Source: Deltaproteobacteria bacterium | Lineage (GTDB): Bacteria; Desulfobacterota; Desulfobacteria; Desulfobacterales; JAFDCJ01 | Direction: 5' to 3' | Length of the DNA: 14,527 nucleotides | Assembly (NCBI GenBank): GCA_019310665.1 | Contig: JAFDDW010000194.1 | Location: 1-14,527 of the forward strand | Shown: positions 7,413 to 13,041 of the stretch, one piece after another | How the letters are laid out: the number at the start of each line of letters is the position of its first letter | Position numbering within the stretch: the first letter of the stretch is position 1 | Made by a program: the position numbers and the translations under genes | The notes under the pieces: model-generated | Seen by the model: only the letters and a program-made list of their open reading frames with translations | The model's database searches: none | Told to the model about the DNA's origin: nothing

Positions 7413-7515
7413 AATATTGCATCACCCAACGGTGTTCTTGAAAAGAAACAGTATGACCGGCGATAAGTCGAACCATATTGACTTGGTCAGAAAACTTTTT
7501 AAGCTGGATGAATAA
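7402..7515 (+). pseudogene. hemA: Out-of-frame C-terminal tail of hemA
   Basis: In the frame offset by one base, 7402-7512 reads LINKILHHPTVFLKRNSM and continues to VRKLFKLDE, with TAA at 7513-7515. This is the usual GluTR ending (compare SIINQMLKDP and the acidic end of the B. subtilis enzyme). It overlaps the end of the main frame: bases 7402-7409, CTGATCAA, encode part of SDQ in one frame and LIN in the other. Relative to the family about ten residues between these segments are missing, so the change is a deletion plus frameshift rather than a single-base slip. Confidence 0.85.
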
Positions 7516-7532
7516 TTTATGGAGCATATATA

Positions 7533-8468
7533 ATGAAAAAAACAGCCTTTTTGTTTCCCGGACAAGGTTCCCAGAGTGTGGGAATGGGTGAAGAATTTTA
7601 CCGCGAATATGATGTCGTCCGGGAAATTTTTGATATGACGGAGGAAATTTCCCGTGTCAATATCTCCAAACTTTGTTTCAAAGGTCCAATGGAAGATTTG
7701 ACCATGACGGTTAATCTTCAACCGGCCGTAACGGCGGTAAACCTCGCCTGTTTGGCGGCCATTGCAAAAGAAAATGTCGAGTTTCACTATTGCGCCGGCC
7801 ACAGTCTGGGCGAATACAGTGCCCTGTCAGCCGCGGGTGTCCATTCAAAGGAAGACGCGGGCCGGCTGGTTTTTAAAAGGGGTGAGTTGATGCACCGGGA
7901 GGCGACCCGGAATCCGGGTGCGATGCATGCAATCGTGGGTCTTCCCATGGATGCGGTTGCCGAGCTTGTTTCCGAGGTCCAAAAGGATGGAATCGTTTCG
8001 GTTGCCAATCACAACACCGAGCTGCAAATCGTAATCACCGGAGCACCCCGATCGGTGGAGAAAGTGTCGTCCCTGGCGGTTGAAAAGGGGGCCAAGTCTG
8101 TGCCTTTAAAAGTAAGCGGCGCCTGGCACAGTGAACTGATAAAAGGCGCCGAGGAAGAATTCAAAGCATTTCTTGATATCACCTCGTTTAGCGCACCTCA
8201 AAAATCAATATTATTTAATGTCACCGCCGACCCATCGGAAGATCCCGGTGAAATTAAAGAGATCATGGGGCGCCAGCTGTGCAGCCCCGTGCGCTGGTAT
8301 GACACCATTAACAAGCTGATGGATGAAAATGTAGAAGTCTTTGTAGAAGTCGGTCCCGGCAGGGTCCTTGCCGGACTGTTGAAAAAAATCCTGCCCGGGG
8401 ATTATCCGGCCAAAGTTTATAATGTTGCCAATATGAAACAGCTTGAAAAATTTCTTAAAGAAAGTTAA
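7533..8468 (+). CDS. fabD: Malonyl-CoA:ACP transacylase
   Basis: Transfers malonyl groups from CoA to acyl carrier protein, loading the extender unit for type II fatty-acid synthesis in the cytosol. At 311 residues it matches the family length. Motifs are FPGQGSQ (8-14), the nucleophile Ser91 in GHSLGEYS, Arg116 in FKRGELM that binds the malonyl carboxylate, His199 in AWHSELI, and EVGPGRVLAGL near the C-terminus. The ATG at 7533 is preceded by GGAG at 7521-7524 with an 8-nt gap, a clear ribosome binding site. It begins 17 bp after the restored end of hemA, so it may be read from the same transcript. It is not followed by other fab genes; two hairpins and a repeat array lie downstream. Confidence 0.96.
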   Translation: MKKTAFLFPGQGSQSVGMGEEFYREYDVVREIFDMTEEISRVNISKLCFKGPMEDLTMTVNLQPAVTAVNLACLAAIAKENVEFHYCAGHSLGEYSALSAAGVHSKEDAGRLVFKRGELMHREATRNPGAMHAIVGLPMDAVAELVSEVQKDGIVSVANHNTELQIVITGAPRSVEKVSSLAVEKGAKSVPLKVSGAWHSELIKGAEEEFKAFLDITSFSAPQKSILFNVTADPSEDPGEIKEIMGRQLCSPVRWYDTINKLMDENVEVFVEVGPGRVLAGLLKKILPGDYPAKVYNVANMKQLEKFLKES

Positions 8469-8495
8469 TGAATTCGTATAAAGTCGAATTCATTA
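8466..8495 (+). terminator. Perfect 11-bp hairpin at the fabD stop codon
   Basis: TAATGAATTCG (8466-8476) and CGAATTCATTA (8485-8495) form a perfect 11-bp stem with an 8-nt loop. The stem begins in the fabD stop codon. No U-rich run follows, so it may be a weak or Rho-assisted terminator or an mRNA 3'-end stabiliser; the type is a best guess. Confidence 0.45.
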
Positions 8496-8496
8496 A

Positions 8497-8578
8497 GTGT
8501 TTGGTGTTTGGTATAAAAATATCACATTATCTCGGTATGTTAGAATACTAAATACTAAATACAAAATACAAAACGCAC
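8497..8578. repeat. Paired 7-bp-period arrays facing each other
   Basis: The left part has GTGTTTG, GTGTTTG, GTATAAA (8497-8517); the right part has AATACTA, AATACTA, AATACAA, AATACAA, AACGCAC (8544-8578). The right units are close to the complement of the left ones, so the two parts can fold back loosely. This lies between the two hairpins downstream of fabD. Confidence 0.7.
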
Positions 8579-8627
8579 TCGCAAAAAGTTGCTTTTCTGA
8601 CTTTTTGCGAGGTCACGAATTTTATTC
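8578..8627 (+). terminator. Candidate intrinsic terminator after fabD
   Basis: CTCGCAAAAAGT (8578-8589) pairs perfectly with ACTTTTTGCGAG (8600-8611), giving a 12-bp stem with a 10-nt loop. The T-rich ATTTTATTCTTT begins 8 nt after the stem rather than at once, so efficiency is doubtful. It would end the operon that includes fabD, just before the likely dksA promoter. Confidence 0.5.
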
Positions 8628-8656
8628 TTTACAAGGATTTTAGGTTGTGCTATTTA
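8628..8656 (+). promoter_or_regulatory. Candidate sigma70-type promoter for dksA
   Basis: TTTACA (8628-8633; five of six match TTGACA) is followed after exactly 17 nt by TATTTA (8651-8656), a weak -10. The expected start would leave a leader of roughly 40 nt before the dksA ATG. It lies directly downstream of the candidate terminator. Pattern match only. Confidence 0.4.
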
Positions 8657-8704
8657 AATCCACTTTTAGAGAAGGAAAAAATAGGGGTTTCATGAGGTCT
8701 GATC

Positions 8705-9067
8705 ATGAAGAAGAAGGATACAGAATTTTTCAAAAACTATCTCACCGAACGGCTTGAAGAACTTATAAACCAGGCGGGCAATACGGTCTCCGGTATGACC
8801 GAGACAAAAGAAAATTTCCCGGACCCAACGGATCGTGCGGCCCTGGAGGCAGACCGCAATTTTATGCTCCGAATCCGTGACCGGGAAGCCAAATTGATCA
8901 AAAAGATCAAAGCCGCCCTGGATCGAATTGAAAATAAAACCTATGGGATTTGCGAATCCTGTGGCGAAGATATCACACTCAAACGGCTGAAAGCCAGACC
9001 CGTAACCACGCAATGCATTGATTGTAAATCCAAAGAGGAGGCTTTGGAGAAAGCCCTTGGATTATAA
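8705..9067 (+). CDS. dksA: DksA/TraR-family RNA polymerase-binding transcription factor
   Basis: Binds the RNA polymerase secondary channel and, with (p)ppGpp, redirects transcription from rRNA to biosynthetic promoters. The 120-residue protein has a predicted N-terminal coiled coil, the tip motif DPTDRA (40-45) with Asp40 and Asp43 corresponding to the two functionally important DksA aspartates, and a four-cysteine zinc finger (Cys83, Cys86, Cys104, Cys107, in GICESCGEDI and TQCIDCK). The retained aspartates favour true DksA activity over a divergent TraR-like role. At 120 residues it is shorter than E. coli DksA (151), mainly at the N-terminus. The ATG at 8705 has GAGG six bases upstream. 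The end of the gene overlaps the start of the PHP gene. Confidence 0.92.
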   Translation: MKKKDTEFFKNYLTERLEELINQAGNTVSGMTETKENFPDPTDRAALEADRNFMLRIRDREAKLIKKIKAALDRIENKTYGICESCGEDITLKRLKARPVTTQCIDCKSKEEALEKALGL

Positions 9068-9893
9068 CCAGCATGTGGGGATCGACCTTCACATTCATAC
9101 AACGGCCTCTGACGGCACCTTTACGCCGGCGGAAGTTGTTTCCCATGCCTTAAAGCTCAAGCTGAAGGCGATTGCAATAACGGACCACGATACGCTGGCC
9201 GGCTCAAGTAAAGCTTTAAAAGGCGGCATTCCTCCCGCACTGGATTTTTTAACCGGCGTAGAAATCAGTGCCGCCCCCCCTCCAATTTATCCCCGATCCG
9301 GAAGCTTCCATTTACTGGGATATTCGATCCGTCTTGATGACCTGGTGTTGAATCAAACCCTTGAAAAACTCCAGCAGGCCAGAAAAAACCGCAATCCGTC
9401 GATTATAAACCGCTTAAATGAACTGGGTATTTCTATCAGCCTGGAAGAAGTCCGCCAAGAAGCGGGAGAGGCGCAGCTGGGAAGACCTCACATTGCCCAA
9501 ATGCTGGTCAAAAAAGGCGTGGTTGCCTCGCTTAATGAAGCATTTGAACAATTTCTGGGTACAGATAAACCGGCTTATGTGGATAAATACCGTGTGAAAT
9601 GTTCAAAAGCAATTGATGTAATCTTGGGTGCCGGAGGAATTCCGGTACTGGCCCATCCGGGTTTACTGGATTACGAAAACGAAAAACAGCTTGATGAGTT
9701 AATGCGCCAATTAAAGCGGATGGGAATCCAGGGGGTGGAAGTGTACTATCCGGAACATACCCCGGATCAAACCCGACTTTTTGCCAAACTGGCGCAACAA
9801 TATGATTTATTAATGACCGGCGGTAGCGATTTTCACGGCGCCATTCATCCGGATATCAAAATGGGATCGGGCAAAGGCAACCTGTCCGTCTAA
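9057..9893 (+). CDS. PHP-domain phosphoesterase (RNase AM/YciV-like)
   Basis: Metal-dependent phosphoesterase of the PHP superfamily. Best-studied relatives are E. coli YciV (RNase AM, a 5'-3' exoribonuclease) and 3',5'-nucleotide bisphosphate phosphatases. With the TTG at 9057, metal-binding motifs are HIHTTASDG (12-20) and TDHD (42-45), then VLAHPG and GGSDFHG towards the C-terminus, all as expected; length is 278. The TTG is preferred because GGAGA (9046-9050) lies six bases upstream and the gene then overlaps the dksA stop codon (9065-9067), suggesting translational coupling. A GTG at 9075 and an earlier TTG at 9018 are alternatives. It lies upstream of rnc, so a role in RNA or nucleotide turnover fits, but the substrate is not determined from sequence. 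Confidence 0.88.
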   Translation: MDYNQHVGIDLHIHTTASDGTFTPAEVVSHALKLKLKAIAITDHDTLAGSSKALKGGIPPALDFLTGVEISAAPPPIYPRSGSFHLLGYSIRLDDLVLNQTLEKLQQARKNRNPSIINRLNELGISISLEEVRQEAGEAQLGRPHIAQMLVKKGVVASLNEAFEQFLGTDKPAYVDKYRVKCSKAIDVILGAGGIPVLAHPGLLDYENEKQLDELMRQLKRMGIQGVEVYYPEHTPDQTRLFAKLAQQYDLLMTGGSDFHGAIHPDIKMGSGKGNLSV

Positions 9894-9973
9894 ATCCCTG
9901 CCGGATCAATAAGCCAACAACGTAAAAAAAAAATTAACCAGTCAACTATTCAACGATGTCTGCAGGTAAGATA

Positions 9974-10675
9974 ATGGAAGCAAAAGATCCGTCAGGAATC
10001 GAGCACTATTTACACTATGAATTCAGCGATAAAAGTCTTCTGCAAGAAGCCTTGCGGCACAGTTCTTACGTCAATGAACTTGCGGATCAGAACCTGACGG
10101 ATAATGAACGATTCGAATTTCTTGGAGATGCCGTTTTGAATTTGATTGTCGGTCACATTCTCATGCACCGCTATCCGGATATAAAAGAAGGTGAGCTCTC
10201 AAGAAGCCGTGCCAACCTTGTCAATGAATCCCAGCTTGCAAAAATGGCGCGCTCATTTGAGCTTGGCAACTATATTCAACTTGGAAAAGGAGAGATCCAA
10301 ACCCAAGGCCGGGAAAAAACTTCCATCTTGGCGGACACCTATGAAGCCCTGGCTGCTGCCGTCTACCTGGACGGGGGATTTGATGCTGCCTTCAAATTCA
10401 TCGAAGCAAACTTCGGGCCATTGATCGATCGATTGCATTCAGCAGAAAGCAATTACGACTATAAAAGCCAACTGCAGGAAATGGTGCAGATCGATCACGG
10501 GGCAATGCCGGATTATAAAATCATCCGGGAAGATGGCCCGGATCACGATAAAACCTTCTGGATAGCACTGAAAGTGCTCGATGCAGAAACCCAGGGTACC
10601 GGAAAAAATAAAAAGGCCGCCGAACAGGATGCCGCCCGCAAGGCATTGGAGATTCTCAAAAAAGAATCTCCATGA
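9974..10675 (+). CDS. rnc: Ribonuclease III
   Basis: Double-strand-specific endoribonuclease that processes rRNA precursors and structured mRNAs. The N-terminal catalytic domain carries the signature NERFEFLGDAVL (44-55), with Glu45, Glu48 and Asp52 matching the metal-binding residues, and a second acidic site in ADTYEALAAAVYLDGG. The C-terminal double-stranded-RNA-binding domain runs from about NYDYKSQLQE to the lysine/alanine-rich KNKKAAEQDAARKALE. Length is 233 residues from the ATG at 9974, typical for the family. That start is chosen over the ATG at 9956 because AGGT (9964-9967) sits six bases before it, whereas nothing suitable precedes 9956. It follows the PHP gene by 80 bp and is probably in the same transcript as dksA. 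The structured sequence downstream could be a processing or termination site. Confidence 0.95.
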   Translation: MEAKDPSGIEHYLHYEFSDKSLLQEALRHSSYVNELADQNLTDNERFEFLGDAVLNLIVGHILMHRYPDIKEGELSRSRANLVNESQLAKMARSFELGNYIQLGKGEIQTQGREKTSILADTYEALAAAVYLDGGFDAAFKFIEANFGPLIDRLHSAESNYDYKSQLQEMVQIDHGAMPDYKIIREDGPDHDKTFWIALKVLDAETQGTGKNKKAAEQDAARKALEILKKESP

Positions 10676-10720
10676 GCGTCCCTTTTACAGCGGAACTTCA
10701 GGAGCTCCGCCTGCGGTGGA

Positions 10721-10825
10721 TTGAGGATCGGCCCTGCGGGCCTTGAGGTTGGAGGAAAAAATCTTTTGCCTCACTCCTTAAGCGCAGCGGTCCTCAAGCC
10801 CCTCCCTACGCGGGGCGATCCTCAA
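10721..10825. repeat. Imperfect inverted-repeat element after rnc
   Basis: The left arm (10721-10748) reads TTGAGGATCG, an inner GGCCC-TGC-GGGCC hairpin, then TTGAGG. The right arm (10792-10825) reads CCTCAA, an inner GCCCC...GGGGC hairpin, then CGATCCTCAA. The outer parts are complementary, so the whole can form a cruciform-like fold with a hairpin on each arm. It fills most of the 176-bp gap between rnc and the radical SAM gene. No U-run follows, so it is not a standard terminator. Confidence 0.65.
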
Positions 10826-10851
10826 ACGGAAAATGAAATTTAATTCATATC

Positions 10852-11901
10852 ATGGTTTTGACGTCGCGCAGACAAAATCAACAAAAGCATCGGCCATTTG
10901 TGATTCCCATTTTCCTTCCCCACGCCGGCTGTCCTCATCAGTGTGTCTTCTGCAATCAGGTTTCGATTACGGGCGTAAAACAGAATACGGTTGGCCCGGA
11001 TCAATTCCGCCGTCAAATCCGCCAATTTTTAAAATATAAAAAGGAAGACAGAAAACCCGTCCAAATCGCTTTTTTCGGCGGTAATTTTCTGGGGCTTAAA
11101 CAGGAAGAAATTGAATCCTGGCTTGAGTTGGCCGGTGAGTTTGTCAGCCAGGGGCTCGTGGACGGTATCCGGTTTTCCACGCGTCCCGACACCATTGACG
11201 CCGAACGTCTGGATATTCTTGAAAACTATCCGGTCGCAACGGTTGAACTCGGGGTTCAATCAATGGATGATCAGGTACTGGTGCAGGCCGGGCGGGGGCA
11301 CCGTGCTTCAGATACCATCCGGGCGGTCGAAGCTCTTAAAGAGCGGCAGCTGGACATCGGATTGCAAATGATGGTGGGGTTACCCGGAGACAGTGAGGCC
11401 CGATCGCTTACCACCGCCCGCAAAATCGCTGATCTGGACCCGGATTTCGTTCGCATCTATCCAACGGTGGTGGTTGAAAACAGCCGTCTGGCAGAATGGT
11501 TCAAAAAAGGTAAATATCTGCCCCTGTCCCTGGAAAATGCCGTTACCCTGGTAAAGAAAGTCTATCTGTTATTCAAGCAGGAGGATATTGACGTCATCCG
11601 GATGGGGCTGCAGGCCACCGATGATCTTGGGAATGATTCATTTGTTCTGGCGGGCCCTTATCATCCGGCCTTCGGGCACCTGGTCTATTCCGAAATATTT
11701 TGGGATAAAGCCATAGCGGCCATCGAAGCGGCCGAATTCGTAAAAGACACACTTACCATCTTTGTAAATCCACGCAGCATCTCGAAAATGCGGGGATTAA
11801 ACAATTCAAATATCAAAAGCTTGAAAAGAAAGTACAGATTAGAATTAATAGATGTATTGCCGGATGCTTCTCTCGCGGAAGAGGAATTGACGGTTCGGTA
11901 G
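10852..11901 (+). CDS. Elp3-like radical SAM protein of unknown function
   Basis: Radical S-adenosylmethionine enzyme with a [4Fe-4S] cluster. The cluster motif CX3CX2C is Cys27, Cys31 and Cys34 in GCPHQCVFCNQ. Other landmarks are FFGGNFLGL (GGE-type region), STRPDTI, ELGVQSMDD, GRGHRASDT and QMMVGLPGD, all characteristic of the Elp3/YhcC-like branch. The C-terminal part (AGPYHPAFGHLVYSE) matches a family of roughly 350-residue proteins often encoded near rnc in other bacteria. It lacks an acetyltransferase domain, so it is not an Elp3 tRNA-modifying enzyme in the strict sense, and it is not coproporphyrinogen oxidase. No experimental function is known to me. The ATG at 10852 has no clear ribosome binding site; conserved sequence begins near residue 15. 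Distance from rnc is 176 bp and includes a structured element. Confidence 0.88.
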   Translation: MVLTSRRQNQQKHRPFVIPIFLPHAGCPHQCVFCNQVSITGVKQNTVGPDQFRRQIRQFLKYKKEDRKPVQIAFFGGNFLGLKQEEIESWLELAGEFVSQGLVDGIRFSTRPDTIDAERLDILENYPVATVELGVQSMDDQVLVQAGRGHRASDTIRAVEALKERQLDIGLQMMVGLPGDSEARSLTTARKIADLDPDFVRIYPTVVVENSRLAEWFKKGKYLPLSLENAVTLVKKVYLLFKQEDIDVIRMGLQATDDLGNDSFVLAGPYHPAFGHLVYSEIFWDKAIAAIEAAEFVKDTLTIFVNPRSISKMRGLNNSNIKSLKRKYRLELIDVLPDASLAEEELTVR

Positions 11902-11910
11902 ACGAAAACA

Positions 11911-11925
11911 TCCGCCTACGGCGGA
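11911..11925. repeat. Small GC hairpin after the radical SAM gene
   Basis: TCCGCC, loop TAC, GGCGGA. Eleven bases further on is a T-rich run (11937-11948). It could contribute to termination of the dksA-rnc transcript, but the distance to the T-run is too long for a standard intrinsic terminator. Confidence 0.4.
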
Positions 11926-11948
11926 GAAAGCACTAAATTTTTCTTTTT

Positions 11949-12074
11949 AAGCGGGAGCAAAAAATAGCAAAGCCGGCGGATGTGGCCTGGCCGGTTTTAT
12001 TTCTGCGTTTGGAAGCATCTGATTTTATGACCGGCCGGACGTTGATGGTGGATGGCGGATCTATTGCAATTTAG
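11949..12074 (+). pseudogene. C-terminal remnant of a short-chain dehydrogenase/reductase
   Basis: One frame, ending in TAG at 12072-12074, reads AKPADVAWPVLFL (11967-12005) and then ASDFMTGRTLMVDGG. These are the hallmark C-terminal elements of classical SDR oxidoreductases (FabG/glucose-dehydrogenase type): the PxDVAxxVLFL helix and the TGxxLxVDGG end. Only about 41 codons remain open, with no start codon, and the Rossmann nucleotide site and the YxxxK catalytic motif are absent; the radical SAM gene occupies the upstream DNA. The residues RL stand where the family usually has AS in LFLAS. It is a decayed 3' end left by a deletion or insertion event. The HEPN/nucleotidyltransferase pair converges on it from the other strand, with a 9-nt gap. 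Confidence 0.8.
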
Positions 12075-12083
12075 GGCCGAGAA

Positions 12084-12452
12084 TCAAGCATTTCTGGTAA
12101 AGGTCCAGATGGTCTCGTCTCTCAGCATACGGGCAAATTTGGTTTCCTTGTTTTGCAAACCTTCCCATTCTGGCAGGGTGTAAACGATTAAATCCGCCGG
12201 CACCGGCAAACCGTTTAAATCCCATTTCTGCGACCGGCGTTCGAAGGGATCGGATGTCACCGTAATAATCGCAATCAAATCAAGATCGCTGCCGACCCCC
12301 CAGTCGCCACGTGCATATGAGCCAAAATACCCAATGCGTATTATTTCATTCTGACGGTGTGCCTGTTCGGTGGACCAAGACCTTGCCGCCCGGTCAACCG
12401 TCTTGTGGTCAGGCCATTTCAGAACGGACGAACTTGAGGATCTCACCGGCAT
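12084..12452 (-). CDS. MNT-type nucleotidyltransferase, HEPN partner
   Basis: Minimal nucleotidyltransferase of the pol-beta fold, of the sort paired with HEPN RNases in toxin-antitoxin modules; characterised members (MntA type) add AMP to a tyrosine of the HEPN partner and neutralise it. The signature GSYARGDWGVGSDLDL (44-59) is complete, with both metal-binding aspartates, and a third acidic residue is likely in VPADLIVY. The ending YTLPEWEGL...RMLRDETIW is typical of the HEPN-linked subfamily. The start is uncertain: homology begins around WPDHKTVDRAARSW, but no ATG lies close by. The best in-frame ATG is at 12452, inside the HEPN gene, giving 122 residues and a 44-nt overlap; a GTG two codons later is an alternative. 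The overlap implies translational coupling to the HEPN gene. Confidence 0.82.
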   Translation of the reverse strand: MPVRSSSSSVLKWPDHKTVDRAARSWSTEQAHRQNEIIRIGYFGSYARGDWGVGSDLDLIAIITVTSDPFERRSQKWDLNGLPVPADLIVYTLPEWEGLQNKETKFARMLRDETIWTFTRNA

Positions 12453-12792
12453 AGTTGATCGCATCCTTGCTCTGGATTCTTCCATAGTGCTCGAAGGGCG
12501 CCCCTTCCGGATGCCCGTTGGCATAACGGGTAGGAATGTAGAAGCCGTCAAGAACTTTGGCCTTGTCCAGCAAATCTTCAGAAACCGTAATCGGGAGTTC
12601 GTTCAAAAGCCGGGCAACGACATGTCCCCAGGCTTCCTGCTTTAAAAACAAATGCAGCGCTTTGACTGCTTTTTCAGCTGACTGCTGGGCGGCGAAACAA
12701 GCCCATTCATGTCGACCTTCCTTTTGGGAAGCCTTAGCCTGCTCAAGATCTCTCTGCGCCTGGTCAAACCAGTCTTGCGAACGATCAGTCAT
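12409..12792 (-). CDS. HEPN-domain protein, putative RNase toxin
   Basis: All-helical HEPN protein of 127 residues, the kind found next to MNT nucleotidyltransferases. Characteristic features are WFDQAQRDLEQAK near the N-terminus, WACFAAQQSAEKAVKAL (30-46) and FYIPTRYANGHPEGAP (84-99). The last includes Arg89-x4-His94, which fits the Rx4-6H RNase motif of active HEPN toxins, and Tyr90 or nearby tyrosines are potential AMPylation targets by analogy with characterised HepT proteins (inference). It is transcribed from the minus strand ahead of the nucleotidyltransferase, with overlap. The ATG at 12792 has only a weak GGAA upstream, and a TATAAT box lies about 30 bp before it. The module is separate from the flanking core genes and looks acquired. 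Confidence 0.86.
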   Translation of the reverse strand: MTDRSQDWFDQAQRDLEQAKASQKEGRHEWACFAAQQSAEKAVKALHLFLKQEAWGHVVARLLNELPITVSEDLLDKAKVLDGFYIPTRYANGHPEGAPFEHYGRIQSKDAINYAGEILKFVRSEMA

Positions 12793-12821
12793 GATTAAAT
12801 TCCATGATCACAATTTTCATA

Positions 12822-12827
12822 ATTATA
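12822..12827 (-). promoter_or_regulatory. Candidate -10 box for the HEPN/MNT pair
   Basis: On the minus strand this reads TATAAT, a consensus -10, about 30 bp before the HEPN ATG. No convincing -35 hexamer is found 16-18 bp further upstream, so strength is uncertain. Confidence 0.35.
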
Positions 12828-12916
12828 CGAAAAAATTTACTATGCCCGCAGCAAAGAAGAAACAGAAATAATAAACAAGTGAAATTAAATCGCGGAGCGA
12901 AGCGATATCATTATTC

Positions 12917-12958
12917 GATGTTCGACGTTGGGCGTTCAATGTTGGACGTTCATCTTTC
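12917..12958. repeat. 7-bp-period degenerate array, RAYGTTS type
   Basis: Six gapless units: GATGTTC, GACGTTG, GGCGTTC, AATGTTG, GACGTTC, ATCTTTC. GTT in columns 4-6 is nearly fixed, while columns 1, 3 and 7 vary. A small hairpin, ATCGC (12889-12893) with GCGAT (12902-12906), lies just before it. Both sit in the 249-bp gap between the divergently placed HEPN promoter region and the end of the UspA gene, where I see no gene. Confidence 0.8.
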
Positions 12959-13041
12959 AAAACAACCCTATGCTAACCACCCACTTTTTCTTAACAACTT
13001 GCAGGCTCATCGGCTCACCAACTAACGAACTCAATTGCTAA

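Noticed and set aside
10852..11901. Coproporphyrinogen III oxidase (HemN) or true Elp3
   Set aside because: The motif set (GCPHQCVFCNQ, GVQSMDD, AGPYHPA) belongs to a separate Elp3-like family; it lacks the HemN C-terminal domain and the Elp3 acetyltransferase domain.
12557..12871. Plus-strand frame across the HEPN gene
   Set aside because: Antisense to the HEPN gene; the peptide is compositionally odd and unrecognisable.
12842..12871. Tiny frame encoding MPAAKKKQK
   Set aside because: Nine codons, no ribosome binding site, and no known short-peptide family; likely chance.
12804..13025. Plus-strand 73-codon frame between HEPN and UspA
   Set aside because: It reads through the RAYGTTS repeat array and has no recognisable motif.
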